Shown: positions 31,901 to 44,431 of the stretch, one piece after another
Layout: every line of letters begins with the position of its first letter
How positions within the stretch are numbered: the stretch's first letter is position 1
Source of the DNA: Brachionus plicatilis
Lineage: Eukaryota > Rotifera > Eurotatoria > Ploima > Brachionidae
NCBI GenBank assembly: GCA_010279815.1
Contig: QEOQ01000508.1
Location: 2,917,295-2,981,294, forward strand
Reading direction: 5' to 3'
Length of the DNA stretch: 64,000 bases
Notes under the pieces: generated by a model
Database searches by the model: none
What the model was told of the DNA's origin: nothing
Seen by the model: the letters and a program-made list of their open reading frames with translations, nothing else
Position numbers and translations under genes: made by a program

Positions 31901-33927
31901 AATTTACTGATTTCGTATCTGTAATCCAATTGAGAATAATCCTTTAGTTTATCCTTATCAAGAAGAGTTGGCACTTCCTTTAGTTTATTTGTTTGAATTG
32001 AAATAATTTTGGCCAGCAAATTGAACATGGAAATGGGAATGATCTGTAGAACCTTGCGGACATAGGAAACAAGCTCAAGGGAATAGTATTGAGTTACACT
32101 TCCAAAGTCCGAGCTGTTGGCTTGGGTAATTCGAAGCAGAGGAAGATCAAGAGCGTAGCCAAGTTTCAAAAAAGTAGCTCGAAGCTTAATCACAAGATTG
32201 GGCTTATTTTTGATCAAACTTTGCATTTCGTTGGTAAAATTGTCAATCAGCTCCAAGGCATAGGACAAATCAGATATAATCTGTATCTGAATAAGAGCGT
32301 CCTCTTTGATATTTGACGTATTTATCATTTGAAGTAAAAAATTTGCTGTATCCTGAATAAATTGTTTTACTTGTAAGTTCTTGTCAATTTCGTGAAAATT
32401 TAGAACTTCCTGGATGGCGTTTACAATTTGAGTGATGTCTCTGCCAGTGCTGGTGGCGCCCGAGGCCTCGTAGTTCAAAGCGTCTATTTTGCCCGAAATC
32501 ATCAAAAACCACTTTTGTAAATTTTCATTTTTGGCAATGCGTGTCAGCGGCTTTTGGCCCGAAAACACCTCGGAAAGCTCCTCAGTGCGCTCTTTGGCCT
32601 CTTTTTTCAACAATTCCCATTGAGTTTGCTTTTGTTCGATCATAGACTTGTAGCAATTTCTCACATTAAATTCCAATTGTGACAAATTAAGAAGAAGATT
32701 TAAAATTTTCATCGGCTCAAACTGAAAGTCTCTGAGCACTTGATCCCGGATCAATTTCAATTTTTTATTTGCCTCGGCAAATGGACTTAGCGGACTGGTG
32801 TGCAACATTGACCATTTTAGAGTCACATTCGATTTTCGAAGTAAATTAAGAATTTTGTTCAGACTGGTCAATAGATAGTCCTGGGTCAAAAATCCTTCAT
32901 TCAAGGTCTCATTCACTTCTTTAATGCACTCGTTTATTTTGTTCATGTGGTAGATGGATTGTTGTTTGATATTGGCAGTGTTTAGGGTGTTTGCCAGAGC
33001 GCTCCGGGCCGCTTTGTAAGAGTCCCATGACTCGGCCAAGTTTACTTGAATGCTGCCCATGTAAATGCTCAGGATCCAATTGTCTGGAAAAAATTTGTCC
33101 ACAATTTCTCTCATCACGGCCTGTTCATTGTTTAGAATGTCAGCTCTGAAAAAAAGCAGAATGTAGAGCATGGACGCTTGGCTGGACAGTGCGTGGCTCC
33201 GGTGCTCTGGCAAAGGAAAGGCGTTCATTTGGTTGTACAAGTCGTCTGTGCGCAAACGACCGATTATTTGGCTTAGGATATTGGGGTTTATTTTGATGCG
33301 ACCAAAGAACGATTCAGGGTAGTTTTGAGGCTTTGGTTTGCTGGAAGAGAAGCCTGTGCTTCGAAGCAATTTGCACACATCGTCTATGTTCGAGTCCATG
33401 TAGGATTTTTGGTTGCTGTACCTCACGTAGGCAATCAGCAGTTTTTCCCGTACACTTCCCTCAAACTTCATGTCGCTGATCAGGAGCATTAGGCCGTAAA
33501 TGTAAACCGATTCACTTAAAAGCTGCTTGCCATCTTGGTTGAACAATACGGTATCCACATTTTGCTGAATGTAAATGCCTTCTTCAAGGTCCTCCAAAAA
33601 CCTGTTCAAATCAGTGACATATTTGTGAATGCTTTCGAAGGCTAGATAGAACCGAGTTAAAATTTCTAAATGATTAACTTTAAATTCGTCGTCCAGAGTT
33701 TGAAGTTCTGGCTTGGACTGAATTAATGTGTCATAGTAGACTTGGTTAGATAGATAGTTGAAGTCGAAAATTATTTCGTTGTATTTATTGTTGGTTGTTT
33801 GGCGAAATGATTTGGGAATGTAATCACTTAGACGGAACAATTCTGCTATTGTTGCGTTTCCTCTGGCAACTAAACGCAAAAGAGCCTGGCCACAGAGATT
33901 GTTTTCAGCCAAAAAATCAGCTGCCAT
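28934..33927 (-). CDS. WASHC5: WASH complex subunit 5 (strumpellin), four exons
   Basis: Scaffold subunit of the WASH complex, which activates Arp2/3 on endosomes for cargo sorting. Exons in transcript order are 33927-31872, 30505-29795, 29744-29334 and 29280-28934, giving 1174 residues (the human protein is 1159). The start MAADFLAENNLCGQALLRLV and segments such as NYPESFFGRI, MREIVDKFFPDNWILSIYMG, YYSLELVSYVRKVLQIIP, KQLLEDGIRKELVK, RSFEYIQDYVNIYGL and VGQMQLL follow the family along its whole length. It is mainly helical, without a catalytic motif. Intron 1 is 1366 nt; introns 2 and 3 are 50 and 53 nt. Intron 2 lies where the raw frame stays open through the intron, but removing 29745-29794 restores family spacing exactly. 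TTTAG stands 2 nt before the ATG, so a 5'-UTR intron or a trans-splice acceptor is possible. Confidence 0.95.
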
Positions 33928-34083
33928 TTCTAAATAATAAAATCATAAACTCATGAAAAAAAAATTTTCTATTTTTTTATTCAGGAATTATTTTTTTTTT
34001 TAAATAAAGTTTATGAAATTTACCACTGGACAAAAATGCTTGTCCAAAATTTAAAATGAGAAAAAAATTTTATAGAATTTAAC

Positions 34084-34282
34084 CAGAGTTGTTTGAAAGT
34101 CCCAAAAAAAGTCCAAGTCCGCACTTTTTTTTTTTTTTTTCAAAGTCCAAGCTTTGCCATTCATTTATCAGAATTTTCTTGCAATTTTAGCATAAATGTC
34201 TTCACAATTCTTCTTCAGTATTCAAAATTTTACAGCCTGGACTTGGACTTGACTTGAGACTTGTGACTTTTAAACAACTCTG
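34084..34282. mobile_element. hAT-like MITE, 199 bp, intact ends and target duplication
   Basis: Begins CAGAGTTGTTTGAAAGTC and ends GACTTTTAAACAACTCTG, inverted repeats with one mismatch. The flanks AATTTAAC at 34076-34083 and 34283-34290 match exactly over 8 bp. The interior has nested inverted AAGTCCAAGTCC/GGACTTGGACTT blocks, so it should fold into a long hairpin. Non-coding. A diverged copy lies at 4359-4697. Confidence 0.92.
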
Positions 34283-35346
34283 AATTTAACTAGATTCACC
34301 AAATTTAGTTCATTAAAAGTTCTAGTCTTTAGGTTTAAATAAACAAATATGTTGAGAAATTGATTTTTTTCTGACACTTTTTGACAGCTAGCAAAGTTAC
34401 TCCATGCTGGAACAAAACAAATTCTGAGTAAAAAAAAAATGTTTGTTATATTTTTGCCATAAATATGACTAAAATCCAAATTAATTATTTTTTTGGCGAT
34501 ATATTATTTTACTTCATTTTCTGATTTTATCACTAAAATAACTTGAAAAAAAATATAATATTTATTAATTTTCCTAACAAGTATTATTTGATGTTAATTT
34601 TTTTTTTATTTTTCAGTAGTGTTAATTGATATAAGAAAAAATTAGAATCGCTTAGTAAAATTTGGTGTTTAATAAAGAAAAAATAGTATTTACAGAAGAA
34701 CAAGCTTTAATTTCTATATCATTTTTTTTTCAAATTTAAGAAATAAAGATGTGCAGTTTCATATATAAAAGAATTCAAAAAATTTATAATAATTTAAATG
34801 ATACAAAATATACGATAAAAAATCTAATTTTCTATAATTTAGTTTAAAATTATTTGATGATTTGAAATACATTCCAAAAAATGCTGAGAATGAGATCTTA
34901 AATACTTCTGAGAAAGACCTTATGTAGAAAAAAAATCAACCTTGTTTTATGACCAGTGTTCCAAGACAATTGGTCATCTTAAAAAATCATAGTCACATTA
35001 AAAACTGAAAATTTTTTGATTTTAGAACTGAAATTTTTGGATTCTTTTTATTTGAATTTCTTTTTTAAGGGAAGCCAATGCCAATCAATGAAGCAATTCA
35101 AATAAAAAAATTCAACTTTTTTTGAATAATTAGCCTGGAGCGTAAAATATAAAATTGGCGTAAATGTTTGGTAAAAACTGAACTTGTGAATTCGAATTGC
35201 TGTAAAATCTCAGGAAAAAGTTAAAAAAATTTTATTAATAATTTCTATAGGATATTCAATCTTTAATTTTTTTGTTGACTAGTTTAATAGTCATTCTTAA
35301 AAAATTAAGCCTTTAAAAATTTATTAAAAAATGAACTAAATAATAT

Positions 35347-35352
35347 TTTATT
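35347..35352 (-). promoter_or_regulatory. Polyadenylation signal (AATAAA on minus strand), NFU1
   Basis: TTTATT on the plus strand, 21 nt beyond the NFU1 stop. Confidence 0.5.
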
Positions 35353-35372
35353 TAAATAAAAAATTCGATTTT

Positions 35373-36323
35373 TTATTGAGAAGGTTTATCGGTGTCATTT
35401 TTTTGTTCGATCTTTTTTTCCATCTCCTGAAACTCTTTTTCAGCTATTTCATCAACCTCAGTTTTGGCTTCTTCAACACCTTGTATTTCCGGTATGTAAA
35501 ATTGGAGCATGTTTTGAATACCAGATTTCAAGGTGACAATTGAACTTGGGCAGCTCGAACATGATCCTTGAAGTTTAAGTTTAACAATGCCATCTTCGTA
35601 ACCCTATTTTCAAAATTTAAAAAAAAATTTTAAGTTATTTTATTCTACTTACAACAAAAACTACATCACCACCGTCCTCTTGGACAGTTGGTCTAATCCT
35701 TGTATCTAGCAATTCTTTTATTAATTCAACTGTTTGTCGATCTTCTTCATTTAGATTTTCATCAGTGGGCATATGATCTGATTCGGTTTGGCCATCATCA
35801 TTCACCATTTTATCCAATTCTTCATTTATAATTGGAAGATTCATTGCAAAGTGGTCCATTATGATAGCAAATACTTCTGGCCTTAGAGATTTCCAGTCCA
35901 AAACGTCATCATCCTCTTTGGTTACAGTAATAAAATCAGATCCTAACATCACACTTTTTACTCCTTCTATTCTAAAAAGCTCTCTTTAAAAAAATAAAAA
36001 ATTAACATAATCAAATTTTTTTTTTTTTATTTTAAAAAATAATACCTAGCCAAAGGAGACACTTTAGCCGAATCTCGAGTAGGAAAATATCGTGTTTTGC
36101 CTTCGTCGAGCACTTTCTCATTTGGTAAAAACTTTAAACTGTTTGGGTTCGGTGTGTCTTGTGTCTGAATAAAAGCGTTTCTTACTTAAAAAAAATAATG
36201 ATAAAAATTTAATTTTTAAGAAGATAATAGCTCACATGATTGAAATTGAAGATTTTTATAGGTGTCTTTATTCTTCAAGAATTGTTGGGTCATTCTAGAG
36301 CCCATAGCAAATAAGCGGTTCAT
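35373..36323 (-). CDS. NFU1: NFU1 iron-sulfur cluster scaffold, mitochondrial, four exons
   Basis: Late-acting Fe-S carrier delivering [4Fe-4S] clusters to mitochondrial proteins such as lipoate synthase and respiratory complexes. Exons in transcript order are 36323-36236, 36184-36046, 35983-35653 and 35603-35373, giving 262 residues (human about 254). Introns are 51, 62 and 49 nt with GT..AG ends and consistent phase. The N-terminus [19 protein letters not shown] is basic and hydroxylated, fitting a mitochondrial presequence. The Nfu N-domain shows [15 protein letters not shown] and [20 protein letters not shown]. The C-terminal NifU-like domain has [20 protein letters not shown] and the cluster-binding CxxC in [10 protein letters not shown] charged Glu/Lys tail follows. 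Compared with the human protein the inter-domain linker is longer (about residues 130-160, acidic). Confidence 0.95.
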
Positions 36324-37439
36324 TTTTAACAAAAAAATTCTAATTCAAAATTTGATCTTAATATTTTTTCACCCAGAGTTTATATGCAATTTTACATTAT
36401 TTTAAATTTGAAAGTTGTGAATGCATAAAAAATGCAAACATAAGGCTTTTTTATATCACATGATTTTTATTATAAATTAGTGATCTTGTTTATTATTTTA
36501 TACTTTTTTTTTTAAAAAACAGAATTAATTCAATCAAAAGCTGCTTTCAGATACCGCTATGATAAATAATCATAAATTCTCAGAAACAGTTTGTAATTAA
36601 AATTTATAAAACAAGACAAAAATAAAAATAAAAAGCTAATCTTATATTTTCATAGATTTAATATTGAACTTTACATTACCGCAGATTGAAAGTAATTTAG
36701 TGAAATGTTTAATTATAAAAATTCAAAGATAGTGATGACCACTCTCTTATAGGTTTTAAGATAGTAACAAGGCTAATTTGGACAAATATATGCAATCATT
36801 AAACAGTGTTTCTTCAAATGGCGAAAAATTTTAAAACTAAGCAATTTTTATTATTTTGCTATATTTAGATCATTTTTGTTTCATTAAGACTTTGTAAAAA
36901 ATTTAAAATTCTAATTTTGATTAATTTTCCGTTTTAGTAATAATACAGAAAAAAGCTTATAGTTCAAAACTCAATTTTGGTTTAAATTCAAATATTTCTG
37001 GCTTTTATGATTTCAAAAATTTATTTCAAAAAATTTGTTTAGATTATTTTAAATTTTATATTTTAAACATAAAATTTTAAAAAAAATTTATTTACGAAAA
37101 TTTGTTGAAAGAAAATATAAGAAAAAACATTAAAAATTTTATTTTTTATTATATTAAAATCTTTTTTATAAATAAACTTTCTAAAATTTCGAATTCCAAA
37201 TATCAAAAAAAAAAATTATTAAAAAATTATCTAATTTAAAATATTAGATAAATAATAAATTATATTTTTACTGCCATTTTTTTATGGCCGGCCACATAGA
37301 TTCTAGACCGGCCCCCAACACTACTTGAAAACAAAAACTCAATTCGGATAGAGCTTTTCAATAAATATATTGACCACAATTAATATTATTTTACGTAAAA
37401 AATTAATTTTACGATGAAATGACGTAAAATGACTTGTGT

Positions 37440-37870
37440 AAAATTACCATAATTAACAAATAACGTGGTTTTGTGAATTTCAAATACAATTGAACAAAAA
37501 TCCTTCATTTTTTGATTTATTAAAATTAAATGTAGTAAAAAATATTAGAAAAAATACTCCAACATATTGCAACAAACTTTGTTGCATCTTTTTTTCCTAA
37601 AAAAAATTTTTTTTTTCTTTTTTTTAATAAATCAAATCAATAATCAATTTAAATCTTATTGGTTCTTTATTTTTTGTCATTTTTTACCACGAGAAAAATT
37701 TTTTTAAGTAAAAATGTTACAACAAAATATGTTGTACAATGCTGTATTATTTTTTCTAATATTTTTCATTAATTTCAATTTTAATTTATTAAAAAATTAA
37801 GAATTTTTGCTCAATTTGTATCTGAAATTCACAATACCAATAACGTTAGTTTACGTAAAATTACAGATTT
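37440..37870. mobile_element. Palindromic MITE-like element with long inverted arms
   Basis: The left arm TGTGAATTTCAAATACAATTG then AACAAAAATCCTTCATTTTTTG, and TATTAGAAAAAATACTCCAACAT, is mirrored on the right in reverse (ATGTTGTACAATGCTGTATT, ATTTTTCATTAATTTC, CAATTTGTATCTGAAATTCACA). Arms are about 180 bp. ACGTAAAATTAC-type motifs lie at both edges, resembling the ends of the Tc1-like element at 44578-46130. Boundaries are approximate. Confidence 0.65.
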
Positions 37871-38081
37871 TCAAAAATGCCAAAAAGTCTCTAGATTTTT
37901 GCTCTTTTTAGAGTTTTCAATTCAAAACTTGATTTTCCTGTTTTTTTGATTAATTCAATTAAAGGAATTGTGGAAAAGTTTCGACAAAAGTCTAATTTTG
38001 TAAAATCTTGTAAAATAATCTAAAAAGTCTAATCTATAAAATTTGTTTGATTATTTTTTTAAAAATTAATCAACAGTTTGA

Positions 38082-38126
38082 TTATTTATTTATTTGTTAA
38101 CTGTATCGAGCTTAAGCTCCTTCAGA
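38082..38126 (-). repeat. Retrotransposon 3' tail fragment
   Basis: TTATTTATTTATTTGTTAAC then TGTATCGAGCTTAAGCTCCTTCAG, a diverged minus-orientation copy of the tail at 63486-63534. Confidence 0.7.
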
Positions 38127-39070
38127 ATCATTTGATCAATCTCTTTCTCTTTATATTCGTACCTTCATTTTTGTAGTAATTTTAAAAGTTCTTGAATTAC
38201 TCCAACAAATACAAGGATTAAATTTTTGTCTTTTTTTTGAAGATAATTTTCGATCTTAAAGTCATAAGATGATGATCAAATTCTCATTTTTACCAGTTTT
38301 TTCTTTTTAAAATGACTTAAAAAACATTATTACATTAATTATAACATTAATAACATAAATTAAAAAAGTTAGAGGATACTTTTTGTACATGGTTAAAGGT
38401 CATCCAGATGGCCTCCTTCTAATTAACCTAGAAACATCTAAATTTTTTAATTTTCTAAATTTAAAGTCATTTAAAAATATGTTAAAAATTTGGTTAGGAA
38501 CATGTTTTATTAAATTTAATCAATTGGAACGGATTTTTTTCCTTCTCAAGCTTTCTTACTTTCTAACTTTATATAAGCCGCTTCGGATGAATTGGCCAGC
38601 TTTCGTACTCTCTTTTTTTATTTTAATAAAAACGATTGACTCGTGGTCATATCACCGGTCAGCAACCGTTTTTTGAACATCTGTTTTATTAAATTAGTTT
38701 TATAAAATATTCTGAAAAAGTAAAGATACGAGTTGTTAGCTTTACAATATAATAATTCAATATAATTAAATACTTCAATTTTTACAAAAAACAATGAATA
38801 TCGAAATGTAAAAAAAAATTATCATTTTCATGTTTTCATTGAGCAATGAAAATTTATTTTTATTATCAACCTAACAAAATTTTAACTTAATTGTGATCAT
38901 CATGAATTAAAATCAAAAATTTAACTATTGAAAAAGTGAATCCAACAAAAAAATAAATCTTAAAATAAAAATATTAGATTAGTTTTGAATGAATTAAAGC
39001 AAGTTTAGATTTTAGCTAGACCTAACATAAACAAAAATAAACATTATTTTGTTTTTCAATCTAAGAATAG

Positions 39071-39234
39071 CGTTTTCACGTTTAGTGTCATTTTTTTTAA
39101 ATACTATAAAAATTATTAGATTAAAACTTCAATTTTCCATTCTTTTAAAATTGGAGTTCATATTCGATTTCATTTTTTATTAAATCATTTATTACAAAAC
39201 GAAGTCTATATTAGATTAATTTGACGTGAAAACG
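39071..39234. repeat. Short perfect inverted repeat
   Basis: CGTTTTCACGT at 39071-39081 and ACGTGAAAACG at 39224-39234 are exact complements 142 bp apart. It may be the ends of a worn MITE; the interior shows no further symmetry that I could follow. Confidence 0.4.
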
Positions 39235-40598
39235 TAAAAATATTAAAGTTTTAGGCTACCTCAAATTTATAAAAAAAATTACCTCTATTTAATTTAAACA
39301 CATATAAATTTTAATACATTTATATTTATTAATCAAAGATATTATCTCTTTATTTATTTTATATACTAAATATTAAGATAGACATCATTTTATTAGAAAT
39401 AAATGAGAATTTATTCAATCAAACCTTTATACAATTTGTGTACATAGATATATACAAAAAAGACTCAAATTATCAATTAGCTCGTCAATATGTTTATAAA
39501 AAAACAAATTTTTTTTATTTTTAAAAATAAAAAATAAACCAAATTCCAGCTAAGAGTCCAAAATTCATTTTTGTTTTTGAACATTAACAAAAAAAACTTT
39601 AAATTTGTAGTGGTCATTTTATTTTGAGAGATTGAAAACTTTGCCTTAATCAGTGTTGTTTTAAATAAATTAATTTTTAAAAAAAAATTTATTAATCTTT
39701 ATTTCAGCAGCTAATTTTAATGGTCTATGATTTTAAAATTTGTAATTTTTAATAAATTAGCACATGTTGTTATAAAATTGATTGAAATTTTTATAAATAG
39801 ATGATCAATTTTATTTTTGTTAATTTTAGCAGAGATTTATTTTTATTTGATATGTTTATTCAGTATTAGATATAGTTTTTATTAAATTTGAGTCACTTTT
39901 TTAATTTTTTGTGGTATTAAATTTCTGCAGGCATATTTTTAGCCTAATAAATGGTGGTATTTTATTAAAAAATTAATTGAATACAAATCGAATCGGAAAA
40001 ATTCGAATTTTCTCTAGATCATGTTTAAAAATAAGTAAAATGCAAAGTTTTGCAGATTATTTTCAGACTTTAATCAAAGATTATGCATCTAATTTTTCGG
40101 AAAAAATTTATTGTATTATATACATTAAGTGGTCAATAAATTTGAATTAGAAATTATTATAATTAATTTTTTCTTAAGTATTAAACTAAACCACATTAAA
40201 TATTCAGTATTTTCTATTTTGTACAAGCTCTTCTTTATTTTTCGCAGTTAGAAAATTACATAACTTAAACCATAGGTTTTATGATATGATCGTAAGTTTC
40301 TATGATTTCATAATATTCCTTTATTTTAGCTATTATTCGTTAAAGGGTGTGCTTATAGCTATTCGACACTCTATTTTAACTTGATTTAAATTTTAGCTTG
40401 AATTAGCAAAAAATAAAGATAATTTTTCAAATCCATATTTTTTAAGAGTTACTATTTTTTCTAATAAATATTACTATGTTCATTTTTTTATTAATAAATC
40501 TAACAAATTGGATTTTTAAATTTTAAAAAATTTTTAAAAAAATAAATTAGAACTTTAAATGCTTTATTTACAAAATTTAGACTAAAATTTTATTCAAA

Positions 40599-43500
40599 AT
40601 GCCAAATCAAAAATTATCAGCCGATCCTGTGGACATAGAAGTAATCTAAAAAAATTTTTCTAATCTAGAACTTTTTTAAAATTTAATTTCAGAATCTCCT
40701 CGGTTTAAATCCGACCATAAAACCTCATGCAACCCTAAAGCCAACTATTGATACAAAAAAAGACCGTAAATACTGGAAACGCAATGCCGAACACAATTGT
40801 TCGAGTGGATGCGATCTGGAGAACAACTTCGAGGACATAAAGCACACTACTTTGAGTGAGCGTGGAGCTTTGCGCGAAGCAAATCGATGCTTAAAATGCG
40901 CAGACGCACCATGCCAAAAAAGTTGTCCAACCCAACTTGACGTCAAGAGCTTTATTACCAGCATTGGCAACCGAAATTATTATGGTTCAGCAAAAATGAT
41001 TTTCTCAGATAACCCATTGGGACTCACGTGTGGAATGGTGTGTCCGACATCTGATCTATGCGTGGGCGGATGCAATCTTTACGCTAGCGAAGAAGGACCC
41101 ATAAACATTGGTGGTCTGCAGCAATTTTCAACTGAAGTATTTTTTAATAAAATAAAATAAAAAACAAGAAAAAAATTTTTTTTTTTTTTATTAAAAATAG
41201 ATGTTTATGAAAATGAGGATTCCGCAAATACGTGACCCGTGCCTTACTCCTCTTGACCAACTGCCAGATTGTTATAAATCAAAAATTGGATTTATCGGCT
41301 GTGGTCCCGCATCGATAAGCTGTGCCACTTTTTTAGCACGCCTTGGCTATTCAGACCTTACCATTTTTGAAAAAGAAGATTTCCTTGGTGGCCTCAGCTC
41401 AAGTGAAATTCCTCAATTTCGACTGCCTTTTAATGTGGTGAAATTTGAGATTGATTTGATGACAGATTTGGGAGTGAAAATTGAGAGTGGTAAAAAGTTG
41501 TCGACTGAGCCCGGCGGCTTGACCCTCAGCTCGCTCAAGGATCAAGGATACAAGTGTGTGTTCATAGGCATTGGTCTGCCGGACCCCAACAAGGAGCCCA
41601 TGTTTAATGGACTCTCGACAGAAAGCGGGTTCTACACATCTAAATCATTTTTGCCATTGGTGTCCAAGTCTTCAAAGAGCTTGTGCTGCAAGTCCAAATT
41701 GCCAAAGTTAACTGGAAGTGTTGTTGTCCTGGGAGCTGGAGACACAGCTTTTGATTGTGCCACATCGGCCCTACGCTGCGGTGCCAAGCGAGTCTATGTG
41801 GTTTTCAGAAAGGGCTTTAACAATATTCGAGCAGTGCCTGAAGAAGTTGAGGTTGCCAAAGAAGAGAAATGTGAATTTATTCCTTTTTGTAGTCCGAACA
41901 AAGTCTTGGTAAACAATAGTGGACAAATAACTGGAATGGAATTTTTTAGAACTGAATTGAACGAGAACAATGAGTGGATAGAAGACAAGGAGCAGACTCT
42001 TCGCCTAAAGTGTAACTATGTGATATCTGCTTTTGGCTCTGGTCTCAGCGATTGTGCAGTAAGGGATGCTTTACATCCGATTAAATTGAACAAGTGGGGT
42101 CTGCCTGAAGTAGACCCGATCACTATGAAAACCAGCGAAGAATGGGTATTTGCTGGAGGAGATGTCGCTGGCCAAGCTCAGACCACTGTTGAATCTGTAA
42201 ATGATGGAAAAACAGCCTCGTGGTACATTCATAAATTCATTCAAGAGACCAATGGTCTTACAGTGCCCAAAGACATTGCTTTGCCAAAATTTCACACTCC
42301 AATTGATTTAGTTGACATTTCTGTTGAGTTGTGTGGAATTAAATTTCCAAATCCGTTTGGTTTGGCCTCGGCACCGCCGACCACATCTGCAGCCATGATG
42401 AGACGAGCTTTCGAAGCCGGCTGGGGCTTTTGTGTGACCAAAACATTTGGTCTTGATCATGACATTGTGACAAATGTTTCGCCAAGAATTGTCAGAGGAA
42501 CAACATCAGGTCCGGTCTATGGACCTGGCCAAGGCTCTTTTTTGAATATTGAGCTAATTTCTGAAAAGTACGCTAGATATTGGTGCAAATGCATCAAAGA
42601 GCTGAAGCAAGATTTTCCAGATCGTGTCATAATAGCAAGCATTATGTGTTCGTTTAACAAAGAAGACTGGCAATTGCTGGCCAAAATGGCCGAGGAAGCA
42701 GGCTCGGACGCCCTAGAACTAAATCTTAGTTGTCCTCATGGAATGGGTGAAAGAGGCATGGGTCTAGCTTGTGGTCAAGATCCAGAGCTTGTTAGAAATA
42801 TTTGCTTGTGGGTACGTGAAGCAGTCAAAATTCCATTTTTTGCCAAGCTTACTCCCAATGTTACAAACATATTGGATATAGCCAAAGCAGCTAAGGAGGG
42901 CAATGCTGATGGTGTCACGGCAACAAATACAGTCTCAGGTTTGATGGGCCTGAGGGCTGATGGATCTGCTTGGCCTTCTGTTGGAGAAAAAAAATTGACC
43001 ACTTATGGAGGGGTGTCCGGAAACGCGATCAGGCCGATTGCGCTCAGAGCCGTCACTCACATAGCTAGAAATTTGCCTGGATTCCCCATTTTGGCAACAG
43101 GTGGCATCGATTCGGCCGAAGCTGGCCTTCAGTATTTGATGGGAGGTGCCAGTGTTCTGCAAGTATGCTCGGCGGTCCAAAACCAGGACTTTACTGTCAT
43201 TGACGATTACATCACTGGACTCAAGGCATTGTTGTACTTGAAGTCATTGGATGTGTTTAAAAATTGGAATGGACAGTCTGAGCCCACTCCAAAGCATCAA
43301 AAAGGTAAAAATTAATTTTTTTTGGCGATTTATTATTTTTTAATTAAAATTACTAAAAATGATTTTTTTTCCTAAATTTGCATAACTGATATTATTCTTA
43401 TTAATTTTTCTAAATCGTATTAAAATTATAAATTAAGCTTTATTATACTTTAAAATAATTAAAAATCAGCAGATAGACGTTTAACTCGATTTTGAGCATC

Positions 43501-44336
43501 TTTTTAAGCCAGAAAAGGATGTTTTGTACAATTAGATTTTTTTTTTTTTGAATTAGAACAATATTTGGATAATTAAGAATATTATGGTATGAATTTTGAT
43601 GAAAAATGTGAGTTCTGTAATATGGTTTCTAATTAAGATCTCAATAATTTTTTGCTTATTACAATTTGGTGCAAAGGAAAAATAAAAATTTTTAAAAAAG
43701 TTAAATAAAAAATTATTTTTTTTTAATTAAATATCGAAAAAACTAGCATCAAACTTGATTTTTAAATTAAATTCAAATTTTTAAGTAATTTTTGTTAATG
43801 AATTAACACACGCCATTTTTTTTTAATTGACTAAAAAGAAAATTTTTGTTTCATTTTTTAAAGGCAAAGTGCTACAGGTTGCTGATATAATAGGAATGCA
43901 TTTGCCAAGCTTTGGCGAATTTAATAAGCGGCAGCAAGAGATTAAGCAGCTGTTTTACAAAAATTTAAAAGAAGAGCAACGCCTGGAAAATCAGCTGGTG
44001 GAGAGAGTTTTGAATTTGGCAGAAACAAGCAAAATTCCAAAGATAAAGGACATTATTGGCCTAGCTGTAGACAAAATTGGCACTTACAAAAATTTGAGCC
44101 AAAAAGAGCAAGTTGTTGCATTGATTGATGAAGAAATGTGCATCAATTGTGGCAAGTGTTACATGGCTTGTAATGACTCTGGCTACCAAGCTATCGAGTT
44201 TGATCCCAAAACTCATTTGCCTAAAGTAACTGATGCTTGTACTGGATGTACTCTATGCTTATCAGTGTGTCCAATTATTGATTGTATTACGATGGTCGAA
44301 CGTCAAACACCATATGTACCCTATAGAGGCTGTTAG
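40599..44336 (+). CDS. DPYD: Dihydropyrimidine dehydrogenase (NADP+), four exons
   Basis: First and rate-limiting enzyme of uracil and thymine breakdown, reducing the ring with NADPH. Exons are 40599-40640 (14 codons), 40693-41136, 41201-43304 and 43864-44336, giving 1020 residues (human 1025). Introns are 52, 64 and 559 nt. Domains in order: N-terminal [4Fe-4S] domain with C80/C83/C88/C92 and a second Cys set in [18 protein letters not shown] site [10 protein letters not shown] (about 196-205); NADPH site [13 protein letters not shown]-barrel with catalytic Cys673 in [15 protein letters not shown]-terminal ferredoxin-like domain with [11 protein letters not shown] and [11 protein letters not shown]. 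All cofactor motifs are intact, so the gene should be functional. The first exon was placed by an in-phase donor after [14 protein letters not shown], matching the family start. Confidence 0.96.
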
Positions 44337-44425
44337 ATGAATAATTTTATGTGATAAATGTACCATAAGACAAAAATTATCTTAGTTTAATAATTTTTAG
44401 TTTTGCAATAGCGTTAGTTAATTTT

Positions 44426-44431
44426 AATAAA
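44426..44431 (+). promoter_or_regulatory. Polyadenylation signal AATAAA, DPYD
   Basis: AATAAA lies about 90 nt after the stop codon. Confidence 0.5.

Larger units (their letters stand above)
33928..35372. other. Gene-free stretch between WASHC5 and NFU1
   Basis: Apart from the MITE at 34084-34282 and the NFU1 3' end, this is plain A/T-rich sequence. Confidence 0.5.
36324..40598. other. Gene-free stretch between NFU1 and DPYD (divergent promoters)
   Basis: About 4.3 kb separates the divergently transcribed NFU1 and DPYD starts. It holds a palindromic element (37440-37870), a retrotransposon tail (38082-38126), an isolated 11-bp inverted repeat (39071-39234) and a small GC patch at about 37285-37315 (GGCCGGCCACATAG, GACCGGCCCC). 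An open frame at 38383-38676 has no recognisable content. Confidence 0.45.

Noticed and set aside
35635..35655. NFU1 exon 3 appears to end with VSRIK
   Set aside because: GTAAGT after GTT is the donor. The next exon resumes with [11 protein letters not shown], as in the family.
38383..38676. 97-codon plus-strand ORF
   Set aside because: Alternative start and A/T-biased content with no recognisable domain; it lies in a repeat-containing intergenic region.
41137..41160. DPYD exon 2 appears to end in VFFNKIK
   Set aside because: Donor after ACTGAA at 41137 and acceptor at 41199-41200 give the family sequence into MRIPQIRDP.
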